From positions 27,032 to 91,031 of the forward strand of contig NZ_SSOB01000033.1 of the NCBI RefSeq assembly GCF_004801405.1: 64,000 nucleotides of DNA, read 5' to 3'. This DNA is from Cohnella fermenti (GTDB lineage: Bacteria > Bacillota > Bacilli > Paenibacillales > Paenibacillaceae). Both the position numbers and the translations under genes were made by a program. Below are positions 1 through 9,080 of this stretch, piece after piece (within the stretch, counting starts at the first letter, position 1; the number at the start of each line of letters is the position of its first letter). The notes below the pieces were generated by a model. The model had not been told where the DNA came from and searched no databases. It worked only from the letters and a program-made list of their open reading frames with translations.

Positions 1-1
1 A

Positions 2-109
2 TTCGACGCGGCCACGGCTATCGGTCTTATGAAGTCGGTGCTTGCGCTCGTGCTGCTCGTCGGAGCGAACTACGCTTCGAACAAGCTGACCAAATCAGGG
101 CTGTTCTAA
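2..109 (+). CDS. ABC transporter permease, LplB type, C-terminal fragment
   Basis: The first 35 codons in this frame read as the tail of a binding-protein-dependent sugar permease: a hydrophobic last helix (LVLLVGANYASN) followed by a short charged tail ending in GLF and TAA. The start lies outside the window. It is followed 16 bases later by a second permease of the partner type, the usual LplB-LplC order of Paenibacillaceae oligosaccharide importers. Only the last membrane segment is visible, so the assignment rests on context and the tail motif. Confidence 0.75.
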   Translation, partial: FDAATAIGLMKSVLALVLLVGANYASNKLTKSGLF

Positions 110-125
110 GGAGGCATCTGGGAGT

Positions 126-1049
126 ATGGTGGGAGGAAAGTCTCCGGGCGAACGATTATTTTACCTCTTGAATGCCGCGATCATGGTTGTCATCATGGTC
201 GTGACCGTATATCCGTTCTGGTACGCGCTGATCAGCTCGCTGAACCACGGGGCGGACCTGCAGCATGGTCCCGTCTTCGCCTGGCCCCGCAGCTTCACAT
301 GGGCCAGCTGGCGAACCGTGCTGGCCGATCCCGGCTTGCTGCAAGCGGCCTGGATCACGATCTCGCGGACCGTCATCGTCACCGTCGTCTCCATCCTGTA
401 CACGGCGATGTTCGCCTACGCGTTCTCGCGCCCTTATCTGAAGGGACGCCGATGGTACATGGCGATCGGGTTCACGAGCATGTACTTCAGCGGCGGGCTG
501 ATTCCGTCGTTTATGCTGATGAACTGGCTGCATCTTTACGATTCGTATTGGGTCTACATCCTGCCCTCCTTGTTCAGCGGCTTCTGGAACGTTATTATCT
601 TCAACGCCAATTACAAAGCGATTCCGGACGCCCTGTTCGAGTCGGCCAAGCTGGACGGCGCGAGCGAATTCGCGATCTTCTTCCGCATTGTCCTGCCGCT
701 CTCCAAGCCGGTGCTGGCGGCCCTGTCCATCTTCACGGCGGTCGGCATCTGGAACGATTACGGGACGACGCTCTACTTCACGCAATCCGAGCATCTGCAG
801 ACGCTGCAATACATGATTCTGAAGCTGCTGCAGACGAGCTCGGCCGTCGAGCAGTTGTCCAGCTCGGCGGCGCTGTCGAATCCGTCCATCTCCCAGCTGC
901 TGGCGCTGGCGCAAGGCAACGGCGAGATTACATCGCAGACGATCGAACTGGCCTCTATGGTTATCGCTTCGATCCCGATGATTATTATGTATCCTTTCGC
1001 GCAGAGGTTCTTTATCAAGGGGGTTCTCCTTGGCTCCGTTAAGGGATAA
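126..1049 (+). CDS. Carbohydrate ABC transporter permease, LplC/YtcP type
   Basis: A 307-residue inner-membrane permease with about six hydrophobic segments. The cytoplasmic EAA-like loop that contacts the ATPase is visible at about residues 170-195 (FESAKLDGASEFAIFF, then IVLPLSKP). Length and loop fit the LplC/YtcP family, which imports oligosaccharides together with an LplB-type permease and an extracellular lipoprotein. The partner permease ends just upstream; the binding protein must lie outside the window. No ATPase gene is present, as is usual because these systems share an MsmX-like ATPase. A GGAGG lies about a dozen bases before the ATG. The next gene is a GH43-like enzyme, consistent with degradation of the imported glycan. 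Confidence 0.9.
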   Translation: MVGGKSPGERLFYLLNAAIMVVIMVVTVYPFWYALISSLNHGADLQHGPVFAWPRSFTWASWRTVLADPGLLQAAWITISRTVIVTVVSILYTAMFAYAFSRPYLKGRRWYMAIGFTSMYFSGGLIPSFMLMNWLHLYDSYWVYILPSLFSGFWNVIIFNANYKAIPDALFESAKLDGASEFAIFFRIVLPLSKPVLAALSIFTAVGIWNDYGTTLYFTQSEHLQTLQYMILKLLQTSSAVEQLSSSAALSNPSISQLLALAQGNGEITSQTIELASMVIASIPMIIMYPFAQRFFIKGVLLGSVKG

Positions 1050-1084
1050 TATTCGACGTGGAAAAGAAAGGGGAGGTGCTGTTT

Positions 1085-2002
1085 ATGCAAACGCCTTTGT
1101 ATCGCGACCCTATTCATGACGGCGCGACCGATCCGACGCTTATTTACAACAGGCAAGAGCGGCAGTGGTGGATGGTGTATACGAGCAGGAGGGCGTCGGC
1201 GGAAGGGCCGGGCGTCGCCTGGGTTCACGGCTCGGATCTCGGCGTCGCTTCCTCTCCGGACGGAGGGCGCACCTGGACGTATCGGGGCACGCTGTCCGGG
1301 CTCGAGTTCGAATGGGGGCGCAATACGTTCTGGGCGCCGGAGATCGTCTATCGGGAAGGCGTCTATCATATGTATGTCAGCTATATTCAGGGCGTCCCCA
1401 CCGCTTGGGTCGGCTCCCGAACGATCCTCCATTATTCCAGCCCGGACCTTCTGGCCTGGAAGCTGGAAGGGCCGCTGAAGCTGAGCTCCGACCGGGTTAT
1501 CGATGCGTGCATCTTCGAGAAGCCGGCCGGCGGATTCCGGATGTGGTACAAGGATGAAGCGAACAATTCGTTCACTTACGCGGCGGACAGCGACGATTTA
1601 TACGAGTGGAAGCCGATCGGCCCGGCGCTGACGCATCGCGCGCACGAGGGGCCCAATGTGTTCCGCTTCCACGACAGCTATTGGATGATCGTCGACGAAT
1701 GGAGCGGCCAGGGCGTCTTCCGGTCCGACGATCTGGAGCATTGGACGCCGGCCGGGCACATCCTGGCAGCCTCGGGCAAGCGGGAGGATGACGCGGGCTT
1801 CGGCCACCATGCGGATGTCGTCGTGGTCGGAGACGAAGCGTACATCTTCTACTTCACGCATCCGGGGCGAGCCGCACGCGGCGGCGCAGGGCAAGACGGC
1901 CGCGAGCAGCGGCGCTCTTCGGTTCAAGCCGCGCGTCTGCGCGTCAGGGACGGCGAGCTGATCTGCGACCGCGACGAGGAGTTTGAAGTGCGGTTGCCGT
2001 GA
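1085..2002 (+). CDS. Glycoside hydrolase family 43/32-like five-bladed beta-propeller
   Basis: A 305-residue protein without signal peptide, so probably cytoplasmic. Repeated blade signatures typical of GH43/GH32 propellers are visible: ATDPTLIYN with the presumed catalytic Asp of the first blade, WAPEIVYREGVYHMYVSY, FEKPAGGFRMWYKD, and HEGPNVFRFHDSYWMIVDEW with a likely acid Glu. I chose the ATG at 1085 because GGGGAGGTG precedes it by about eight bases; an in-frame GTG at 1058 has no ribosome site. It is the last gene of the upstream permease operon. The family includes arabinosidases, xylosidases and fructosidases, and the substrate cannot be read from the sequence. Confidence 0.75.
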   Translation: MQTPLYRDPIHDGATDPTLIYNRQERQWWMVYTSRRASAEGPGVAWVHGSDLGVASSPDGGRTWTYRGTLSGLEFEWGRNTFWAPEIVYREGVYHMYVSYIQGVPTAWVGSRTILHYSSPDLLAWKLEGPLKLSSDRVIDACIFEKPAGGFRMWYKDEANNSFTYAADSDDLYEWKPIGPALTHRAHEGPNVFRFHDSYWMIVDEWSGQGVFRSDDLEHWTPAGHILAASGKREDDAGFGHHADVVVVGDEAYIFYFTHPGRAARGGAGQDGREQRRSSVQAARLRVRDGELICDRDEEFEVRLP

Positions 2003-2041
2003 GGAAGAACGCGTGCAAGCAAGCGTTAATGAGCAGGAACA

Positions 2042-2084
2042 ACCAATAGCGGAAGAGGGATGAACTCCCTCTTCCGCTATTGGT
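2042..2084 (+). terminator. Strong hairpin closing the Lpl-type operon
   Basis: Perfect 19-bp inverted repeat (2042-2060 with 2066-2084) around a 5-base loop, 40 bases after the GH43-like stop codon. There is no clear T-run after it, so it may act as a terminator or as a 3' mRNA stabiliser. Confidence 0.75.
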
Positions 2085-2140
2085 CAATATGATTATCCGG
2101 TTGAACTGCGCGAATAATCAGCTTGTTTGCGCATCGCATT

Positions 2141-2198
2141 TTTTTCGACTACTCTCCAATATTTTTCGATGTTTTGTCGCGTCCTCCTCCTTTACAAT
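2141..2198 (+). promoter_or_regulatory. Putative YesN-type operator and promoter of the sensor operon
   Basis: Two copies of TTTTTCGA at 2141-2148 and 2162-2169 lie exactly 21 bp apart, two helical turns, as expected for tandem AraC-type binding sites. A -10-like TACAAT sits at 2193-2198, and the second copy adjoins a poor -35 (TGTTTT at 2170-2175), the arrangement of an activator-dependent promoter. The same octamer occurs ahead of the transporter operon at 9102-9109. Regulation by the response regulator encoded at 4657 is inferred. Confidence 0.5.
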
Positions 2199-2239
2199 CG
2201 ATAGTATGGAAACGCATTCAGCAGGAGGTTGAGGGCTTC

Positions 2240-2473
2240 ATGATCCGATCGATTCGTATCAAGGATGTCGGAAGCATCGAGAAGGTTAATGCGATCGTCT
2301 CGAGGTATCCGTTCGACATCTGGATTCACAGCAAGAGCGGGTTGGCCGACGCCAAATCTATTCTTGGCTTGTATGCGCTGAAGCTTAATGAGCCGATGTT
2401 CCTTGTCGTTCCGGACGGAACGGACAGCAAGCGGCTGTTTGAAGAGCTCGAGCCATACGTAGAACTGGGCTGA
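2240..2473 (+). CDS. HPr-family protein lacking the active-site histidine (Crh-like)
   Basis: A 77-residue protein matching the C-terminal two thirds of HPr: the segment with SGLADAKSILGLYAL aligns with the region around Ser-46 of Bacillus HPr, followed by the final strand and helix (PMFLVVPDGTD, FEELEPYV). The loop that carries the phosphorylatable His-15 in HPr reads VGSIEKVNA here and has no histidine, while the Ser-46 equivalent (Ser-40) is kept. That is the pattern of Bacillus Crh, a CcpA co-effector phosphorylated only on serine. The ATG at 2240 has AGGAGG about a dozen bases ahead; an upstream in-frame start at 2123 would lie before the promoter motif. It is first in the sensor operon. 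Role inferred. Confidence 0.7.
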   Translation: MIRSIRIKDVGSIEKVNAIVSRYPFDIWIHSKSGLADAKSILGLYALKLNEPMFLVVPDGTDSKRLFEELEPYVELG

Positions 2474-2555
2474 CGCAGAACATTGGAAATTCCGAGAGCC
2501 CAAGCCGGGCAAGATCCCGCTGCCATAGGCGGCGGGGTCCAAGGAGGCATGAAGG

Positions 2556-4664
2556 ATGAATCAATGGAAGCGGGTCAGAGAATCGATCGGTCGAACGGCC
2601 GATCATCGGCTTCTAAGATTCGGAACCGTCCAGACGAGATTGACCGTATTCTTCGCGGTCTTGCTGGCGATCACGATCGGAATAACGGGGATTGTCAGCT
2701 ACCGACATTCGAGTGCAGCGATCAGCGGGAAAATTAAGCTTTATTCCGGACAGATTATCGAGCAGATCGGCGCCAAGATCGATCTGGATATCGGTCATAT
2801 TCAATATGCGATCGAGGATATCGCATCCAGTGACAACATTCAGAGCGGACTAGCGGACATCAACGACACGAACACGAGCAACACGCGTCGAGACAGCCTG
2901 ATCAATAAGGAGATCGCCCACAAGCTGTCCCTGCTCAATTACGTGTCGAGCATTGTGCTGGACGTGAACGGACTGGAGACGCTTGGGACGTACAACACCT
3001 TGAATAAACAGAAGCTTAAACGAATCGTTCAATCTACGGAAGAGACAAGCGGCTATCGTTATTCCCTCATCGAGGACAGCACGAGCGGGAAGTTCTCCAT
3101 CGCCATTAGCAAGAGAATCAAATCAGCCATAAACGGGCACAAGCTTGGCACGATTATTATAACGATTGAGGAGAAGCACTTGATGGAGATCTATGATAGA
3201 ATCGAGCTGGGTCCCGGAGCCGAGTTGTTTATCATGGACGAACAAGAGCAGGTCGTGTCCAGCCGCAACAAAGACAGGCTGCCGCTCGCCGGCGGTCCGG
3301 AGGATGCGGGCCTGACGGAAGCGGTTATGCACAAGGTCCTGAACGGGTCGGTGTCCGCCTTCGGACAATCGTTCGGCGAACGCTCGCTGATCTCCACGGC
3401 TCCTGTCGCCTCTACCGGATGGACAGTCGTGTCCATCATTCCGGACTCGTTCCTGCGCATGGAGCTTGTGAGGCTTGAGCAGAGGATGCTGCTGATCGGA
3501 GCCGTGTGCCTGATCGTCGCGGCACTGGTCGCTTACTTCGTCTCGCTCGGCGTATCCGTGCCGAGCAGGAGGCTGATGGCGGCTATTCAGAGGGTAAGCG
3601 AAGGAGATCTGTCGGAGGTGCTGCGCGACCCGAATCGTGACGAGATGGGGACAATCTCCGCACGATTTAACGATATGGTCGCAGCGATCGGCAATTTGGT
3701 TCGGAGAACGCGCGAATCCTCGGACCGGATGCTCGTCCAATCCCGCGGCACTGCGGCGATGGCCGAGCAATTCCGCGGAGATCTCGGCGAGTTCGCCGCC
3801 TCGATGGGGCAGATCAGCGAAGGCTCCGTCAGGCAGGCGGCAGCGGCATCCGAAGGCTCGAACACAATGGTTGAACTGGCGGACAGAATTGACCGAATCG
3901 GCGACAGCATAGAAGGGATTCAGACGGCCGCAGCGGGAATCGGAATTGCATGCGGACAATCGCACGACACGCTGTCGGTATTGAGCGACAAGACGGCCGC
4001 GGCGAACGCCGTGTTCGGCGAAGTCCATTCGCATATCGGAAGATGGAGCCGCGACTTGGCCGACGTCGGCCAAGTCGCGAGGACGATTCGGGGCATCGCC
4101 CGCCAGACGAATATTCTCGCCGTCAACGCGAGGATTGAAGCCAGTCGAGCCGGTGCGGCTGGCAGAGCCTTCGCAGTAGTAGCGGCAGAAGTAAGGCGAT
4201 TGGCCGACGAGACGAAGGCCGCCGCCGAGAGCATTGCAAGCACGGTGGACGAGGTCGGTCACCGTGCCCGCGACGTTGTCGAGAGCGCTTCGCTGGCCGC
4301 ACGTCTCTTCGGCGAGCAGGAGAAGGCGGTGAGAAGAACCGGCGAGACATTCGGACAAATCTCGAACGAAGCGGATATCGTTATCGAATTCGTGAATCGG
4401 ATCGGCTGCGCTGCCGACGAGATGCTTCTGTCCAAGTCGCATACGCTTCAGGCGATGGAACAGATTGCGTCGGTCGCGGGCGAGACGGCCCATGTTACGG
4501 CGACTGTCTATGCCACGACGGAAGCGCATCTGCGCGAGACCGACAAGCTGACCGCAATGGCCCAAGCGATCAAGGAGGAATCAGTCGGAATGTCGGAAGC
4601 GATCTCCGGTTGGGGGGACAGCGGGGCGGACGATAGGCTGGGCAGGAGGCGCGGAGATGTATAA
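2556..4664 (+). CDS. Methyl-accepting chemotaxis protein with extracellular Cache-like domain
   Basis: A 702-residue transmembrane chemoreceptor. The first membrane helix is at about residues 29-50, a ~260-residue extracellular sensor of dCache type follows, a second helix lies at about 310-333, then HAMP to ~386 and a signalling domain at ~430-690. The kinase-control tip is clear at ~510-553 (IARQTNILAVNARIEA, AFAVVAAEVRRLADE). Family knowledge: it controls CheA through CheW at the cell pole. AAGGAGG precedes the ATG. It sits between an HPr-like gene and the YesN gene and overlaps the latter by 8 bases, so it is probably co-transcribed with a sugar-sensing system. Ligand unknown. Confidence 0.9.
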   Translation: MNQWKRVRESIGRTADHRLLRFGTVQTRLTVFFAVLLAITIGITGIVSYRHSSAAISGKIKLYSGQIIEQIGAKIDLDIGHIQYAIEDIASSDNIQSGLADINDTNTSNTRRDSLINKEIAHKLSLLNYVSSIVLDVNGLETLGTYNTLNKQKLKRIVQSTEETSGYRYSLIEDSTSGKFSIAISKRIKSAINGHKLGTIIITIEEKHLMEIYDRIELGPGAELFIMDEQEQVVSSRNKDRLPLAGGPEDAGLTEAVMHKVLNGSVSAFGQSFGERSLISTAPVASTGWTVVSIIPDSFLRMELVRLEQRMLLIGAVCLIVAALVAYFVSLGVSVPSRRLMAAIQRVSEGDLSEVLRDPNRDEMGTISARFNDMVAAIGNLVRRTRESSDRMLVQSRGTAAMAEQFRGDLGEFAASMGQISEGSVRQAAAASEGSNTMVELADRIDRIGDSIEGIQTAAAGIGIACGQSHDTLSVLSDKTAAANAVFGEVHSHIGRWSRDLADVGQVARTIRGIARQTNILAVNARIEASRAGAAGRAFAVVAAEVRRLADETKAAAESIASTVDEVGHRARDVVESASLAARLFGEQEKAVRRTGETFGQISNEADIVIEFVNRIGCAADEMLLSKSHTLQAMEQIASVAGETAHVTATVYATTEAHLRETDKLTAMAQAIKEESVGMSEAISGWGDSGADDRLGRRRGDV

Positions 4665-6276
4665 ATTGATAATAGTGGATGACGAGATTCTGGTTCGGGA
4701 TGCGATCAAGAGCCAGATGAACTGGACGGAGTACGGCTTCGAATGCATCGGCGATTGCGAAGACGGCATTGAGGCGCTCGAGTTCATGGAACGAGAACAA
4801 GCGGATGTTGTGTTAACCGATATCGGGATGCCGTTCATGGACGGGCTGGAGCTTACCCGTGAATTGGCAGAACGACATCCGGATGCGAAGGTCGTCATTC
4901 TGACCGGTTATGACGACTTTGATTATGCTCAGAGGGCTGTGAAGCTTCAAGCGGTCGATTATTTGTTGAAGCCGATAACGTCAGTCGAGCTCGGCACCGT
5001 GCTGGCTCGATTGCGCCAGGATCTGGATTCGCAACGGAACAAAGAGCAGGATTATGAGCAATTGAGGCGCCAGCTCGCGGAGAACATGCCGCTCCTTCGA
5101 GAGCGCTTCCTCGAGCAGATGATGACCTCGCCTATGACGGACAGACAGAAGCGGGAAGGATTGAGCTACTTCCAGATCGGCGCGAACGGAAGCCAGTGGA
5201 TCGAACTGGCGATGGACGTGGATGAGTTCACCTGGGAGTATTCGTCCTCGATAGCCGATCAGCAATTGATTCGATTCGCCGTCTATAATGTAGTGACGGA
5301 ATTGATCGGCAGCCGCCAAGATTCCTCGGTGTATCGCGATTGCGAGAACCGAGTCTTCGCGCTCGTAGCCGGGGACGACCCTCGGAAGCTCATGGAGACG
5401 GCGCTTCAACTGGCGGAGGAGAGCCACGAAGCAATCGTCTCGATTCTTCCCGTTAAGCTGTCCATTGGAGTCGGCCTTCCTGCGAGGCTCAGGGAGGACG
5501 TCACCTGCGCGCATCGAACAGCGTTGGCGGCGCTCGAATATCGGTTCGTCATCGGCCTCGGAACGATCATCCCTCTCTCGGACGTCGAAGCGCGCGAGCG
5601 GCCGGAGGTTTTATCCGTCGTTGCATGGGAGAGCGAGCTTGTCACGAAGCTGAAGACCGGAACTCCGGATGAATTGGACGAATGGGTCGATAAGTTGTTC
5701 AAGGCGATCCGGGAACACCTCTTCCCGTTGCCGTTATGCCAATTGTACTTGCAGCGGATTGTCTTGACGCTGATGCATACGCTGTATGAGCTTGATCACC
5801 AGGCGGCGAGGCCGCCTGGACCGAGAAGCGATCCGATGGAGGAGCTTGCTCTTCTCGGTACGCTGGACGAAGCTCAGGCATGGCTTGGGGAGCTGTGCAA
5901 GCAAGCCGTCGCGAAGATACGCGGCTTAAGGGACAGCCAGAGCGATCTTCAAGTGAACAAGGCGCTTGAGTTCGTTAAGCACCATTATAAAGACCCGGAT
6001 CTCTCGCTTATCTCCGTATGCAAGCACATCTCCATGAGTCCGAGCTACTTTAGCGTGATGTTCAAGCAGCATATCGGCAAGACTTTCGTGGAGCACGTGA
6101 CGGATATACGAATGGAGAAGGCCAGGGAGCTATTGGCATTGACGTCCATGAAGAGTTATGAAATCGCTTACGAAGTAGGATACAGCGATCCTCACTACTT
6201 CAGCGGAGCGTTCAAGAAGCACCAAGGAGATACGCCTACCGAATACCGCCAGAAATCGACGATGAAGAAGGCGTGA
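4657..6276 (+). CDS. YesN-type response regulator with AraC DNA-binding domain
   Basis: A 539-residue cytoplasmic regulator. The receiver domain spans residues 1-120 with acidic pocket D8-D9, phospho-acceptor D55 in LTDIGMP and the conserved lysine in LLKPI. A ~300-residue middle region typical of YesN proteins follows. The AraC double helix-turn-helix occupies ~435-535 (ISMSPSYFSVMFKQ; YEIAYEVGYSDPHYFS). It overlaps the chemoreceptor gene by 8 bases and is followed 6 bases later by its presumed kinase. By analogy with XylFII-LytS-YesN systems it should activate the transporter genes at 9199 and perhaps its own promoter. Confidence in the class is high; the target assignment is inference. Confidence 0.93.
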   Translation: MYKLIIVDDEILVRDAIKSQMNWTEYGFECIGDCEDGIEALEFMEREQADVVLTDIGMPFMDGLELTRELAERHPDAKVVILTGYDDFDYAQRAVKLQAVDYLLKPITSVELGTVLARLRQDLDSQRNKEQDYEQLRRQLAENMPLLRERFLEQMMTSPMTDRQKREGLSYFQIGANGSQWIELAMDVDEFTWEYSSSIADQQLIRFAVYNVVTELIGSRQDSSVYRDCENRVFALVAGDDPRKLMETALQLAEESHEAIVSILPVKLSIGVGLPARLREDVTCAHRTALAALEYRFVIGLGTIIPLSDVEARERPEVLSVVAWESELVTKLKTGTPDELDEWVDKLFKAIREHLFPLPLCQLYLQRIVLTLMHTLYELDHQAARPPGPRSDPMEELALLGTLDEAQAWLGELCKQAVAKIRGLRDSQSDLQVNKALEFVKHHYKDPDLSLISVCKHISMSPSYFSVMFKQHIGKTFVEHVTDIRMEKARELLALTSMKSYEIAYEVGYSDPHYFSGAFKKHQGDTPTEYRQKSTMKKA

Positions 6277-6282
6277 TGACCG

Positions 6283-8064
6283 TTGAAGCCGCCGTTTAAG
6301 CTTCGAAGCTTCCAGACGAATATCGTATTTGCCTTCGCGCTGGTCATCTTGATGACCATTCTTATTATGGGGGTAACATCGTATTACGTATCCCGTGAGT
6401 CGGTTCAATCGAATACCCAGACCTATACGACCGAACTTGTGAAGCAGGTGAACAAGAACATCAGGTCGTACATCAATGGCATGATGTATATGTCGGATCT
6501 GGCGGCAGGCAACCGGACGATTCAGGAATACTTCTCGGCCACGTCGTTCAAGAGCCTGGAAGAAGAGAAGAAGCTGAAGGAGAGCATCGTCGACTTCCTG
6601 GGATCGATGCTTGTCTCCCGCACCGATATTGCTTCCGTGAATATCTTCGCTACAAGCGGGGGGAGATTTGTGACGGGAAGGGCCGAACTGGAACGCAATC
6701 CGTATATCGACATCGAAGAGATGAGCTGGTACAAAGACGCTCTTGCCGCTCATGGAGAGAATGTCATCTCTTCCAGCCATGTTCAGCCGATCTTCAAGGG
6801 CAGCTATCCTTGGGTCGTATCGCTCAGCCGCGAGTTGATCGGTCGCGACGGGCGGAGTCTTGGCGTATTCCTTGTTGACCTCAACTTCAGCGTCATGAAC
6901 GATATCCTGAAGGATATCAAGCTGGGGAAGCGGGGGTATCTGTTCATCGTGGATCAGAACGGCAAGCTCGTCTATCATCCGCAGCAGCAGCTCATCTACA
7001 GCAAGCTCAAGACAGAGATGATCGACCGGGTGCTTGTTACGCAGAGCGGTACCTTCACGAGCGACGAAGGCAAGGACAGCCGCATGTACACCGTAGAGGA
7101 TGCGGGCTTCGGGTGGAGAATCGTCGGTGTCTCCTATGTGAACGAACTGGCTGCCAATCAGAACAATTTGCGTCTGTCGTTCATTTTCCTCGGACTTGTC
7201 TGCATCGTAATTGCGATCCTGATCTCCTTCTATCTGTCCCAGCGTGTAAGCCGTCCGATACGTCAACTGGAATCGCACATGAAGGAAGTCGAGCGCGGCA
7301 ACTTCGACCTGCATGTTCCGGTGCCGAAGACGATCGAGATCGGTCGTCTTGCGCGGGCATTCAATATTATGGTCGGACGAATCAAGGAGCTTATGAACCA
7401 GACGATCTCTGACCAGGAGCAGAAACGCAAGAGTGAGCTGAGTGCTCTGCAGGCACAGATCAACCCGCACTTTCTGTACAATACGTTGGATTCGATCATC
7501 TGGATGGCAGAGAGCAACCGTTCGCAGGAGGTGATCCTCATGACGTCCGCACTGGCGAAGCTGTTCCGCGCATCGATCGGCAAGGGGGAAGAGCTTGTGC
7601 CGATCCGCAACGAGATTGAGCACATCACGAATTATCTGAAGATACAGAAGATGCGTTACAGCAACAAGCTCGACTACCGGATTGATATCGATGGCTCGAT
7701 CGAGCACATCTTGACGATCAAGGTCATCTTGCAGCCGATCGTGGAGAATGCAATCTATCACGGAATCAAGAAGAAGCGCGGGGCAGGGAGCGTAGTCGTC
7801 AAGTCGCAGATGACGGATACCGATATTTTGCTGATCGTTGAAGACAACGGCTGCGGCATGGATGAGGAGACGGTGCGCACTCTTCTGTTGCCGATAGCGA
7901 AGCGGCCGGAAGGGCGGGGTGTCGGCGTTCGGAACGTTCACGAGCGACTTCAGTTGTACTTCGGGCCTCAGTATGGGCTAAGCTATGCCAGCTCGCCGGG
8001 AGAAGGTACGACGGCAACGATTCGTTTCCCGAAAAAAACGGCGGTTCCGCCCGTTGGAGAGTGA
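6283..8064 (+). CDS. YesM/LytS-type sensor histidine kinase
   Basis: A 593-residue membrane kinase that starts with TTG at 6283; AGAAGG lies about 12 bases upstream, and the nearby ATG at 6276 is out of frame and soon stops. One helix at ~10-32, a Cache-like extracellular domain of ~260 residues, a second helix at ~296-318, then HAMP. The His_kinase domain has QAQINPHFLYNTLDSI with phospho-acceptor His-396, and the HATPase shows an N-box (PIVENAIYHGI) and G-boxes (VEDNGCGMD, GVGVRNVHERL). It phosphorylates the YesN regulator upstream. A membrane-anchored binding protein 3 bases downstream probably serves as its sugar-sensing partner. Confidence 0.93.
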   Translation: MKPPFKLRSFQTNIVFAFALVILMTILIMGVTSYYVSRESVQSNTQTYTTELVKQVNKNIRSYINGMMYMSDLAAGNRTIQEYFSATSFKSLEEEKKLKESIVDFLGSMLVSRTDIASVNIFATSGGRFVTGRAELERNPYIDIEEMSWYKDALAAHGENVISSSHVQPIFKGSYPWVVSLSRELIGRDGRSLGVFLVDLNFSVMNDILKDIKLGKRGYLFIVDQNGKLVYHPQQQLIYSKLKTEMIDRVLVTQSGTFTSDEGKDSRMYTVEDAGFGWRIVGVSYVNELAANQNNLRLSFIFLGLVCIVIAILISFYLSQRVSRPIRQLESHMKEVERGNFDLHVPVPKTIEIGRLARAFNIMVGRIKELMNQTISDQEQKRKSELSALQAQINPHFLYNTLDSIIWMAESNRSQEVILMTSALAKLFRASIGKGEELVPIRNEIEHITNYLKIQKMRYSNKLDYRIDIDGSIEHILTIKVILQPIVENAIYHGIKKKRGAGSVVVKSQMTDTDILLIVEDNGCGMDEETVRTLLLPIAKRPEGRGVGVRNVHERLQLYFGPQYGLSYASSPGEGTTATIRFPKKTAVPPVGE

Positions 8065-8067
8065 AGT

Positions 8068-9051
8068 ATGTTCGCGTACCGGTTACGACGCCCGGCTTGG
8101 ATCGTCGGGCTGATTGTCATGATGCTGTCGCTCGCCTGGTTTGCCTTCGCAAGCTGGCCTGATCGGGCGCCGATTCGCATCGAGATTATTATTAAATCGA
8201 CGGACGATTCCATCGAGTTCTGGAAAGTGCTGAAGGACGGCGCCAACGTCGCCGCTGAAGAATTCGGTGCGGAGGTCAAGGTGACGGGCGCGCGTTCGGA
8301 TGCCGATGTCGATGGACAAATCTCGCGTGTCGAGGAAGCGATCTCCCGCAAGCCGGATGCGATCATTTTGTCGGCCAACGACTTCAATCGGCTTGTCCCC
8401 GTGGCGAAGAAGGTTGCGGCCGGCAAGATTCGCTTTTTTATTGTCGATTCGGGAATCAATGCCGACATCGCGAGGAGCGCTGTTGCAACAGATAATGTCA
8501 AGGCGGGCAAGGAAGCGGGCCAAGCGCTTCTGGACACTCTCGAAGGACCTGCGGATGTGGCGATTATCAATTACGGATCGGCCGGCGCTTCCCTGATTGA
8601 CAGGGAGAAGGGCGTGCGTTCGGTGCTGGACGAACAGTCGGGAATTCGGCTGCTTGCTACATACGATGCACAAGGTCAGGAGGATAATGCCTACTTGTAT
8701 ACCAAACGCGCGATCGCCGAGCACCCCGAGCTGCGCGGCATCGTCGGCTTGAACGAACCGACGAGCGTAGGGGCGGGAAGAGCCATCCGCGAGCTCGGGA
8801 TGAGCGATCGCATCCGGCTGATCGGCTTCGATAGTTCGATTAACGAGGTCAAGCTGCTCGAAGAAGGAATCATGCAGGCTACGATAATCCAGAATCCGTT
8901 CCAGATGGGCTATCTGAGCGTCAAGACGGCAGTCGATTCGGTTCGCGGGAAGGAAGTGCCGAAGCGGATCGACACGGGCTCGCTAACCATTACCAGAGAC
9001 AATATGTACGAGGAAGAGAATCAGAAGCTTCTCTTCCCATTCTACGAATAA
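8068..9051 (+). CDS. Membrane-anchored sugar-binding protein, XylFII-like sensor subunit
   Basis: A 327-residue periplasmic-binding-protein fold of the ribose/xylose type (Peripla_BP_4): DGANVAAEEFGAEV, KPDAIILSANDF, FFIVDSGINADI, TDNVKAGKEAGQAL, GIVGLNEPTSVGAGRAI and LIGFDSS. The N-terminus is a hydrophobic helix (~11-28) with no lipobox cysteine, so the protein is held by an uncleaved anchor rather than a lipid. The separate transport lipoprotein at 11844 has a normal lipobox. In Clostridium beijerinckii XylFII, an anchored homologue in the same gene position, binds xylose and drives LytS/YesN signalling; that role is inferred here. The start lies 3 bases after the kinase stop, indicating coupled expression. 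A terminator follows at once. Confidence 0.8.
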   Translation: MFAYRLRRPAWIVGLIVMMLSLAWFAFASWPDRAPIRIEIIIKSTDDSIEFWKVLKDGANVAAEEFGAEVKVTGARSDADVDGQISRVEEAISRKPDAIILSANDFNRLVPVAKKVAAGKIRFFIVDSGINADIARSAVATDNVKAGKEAGQALLDTLEGPADVAIINYGSAGASLIDREKGVRSVLDEQSGIRLLATYDAQGQEDNAYLYTKRAIAEHPELRGIVGLNEPTSVGAGRAIRELGMSDRIRLIGFDSSINEVKLLEEGIMQATIIQNPFQMGYLSVKTAVDSVRGKEVPKRIDTGSLTITRDNMYEEENQKLLFPFYE

Positions 9052-9052
9052 G

Positions 9053-9074
9053 AACGGGCCGCTGGCCCGTTTTT
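9053..9074 (+). terminator. Intrinsic terminator after the sensor operon
   Basis: AACGGGCC (9053-9060), a GCT loop and GGCCCGTT (9064-9071) run directly into a T-tract to 9074. It separates the sensor genes from the transporter genes and implies a separate promoter for 9199. Confidence 0.85.
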
Positions 9075-9080
9075 CTGTTT

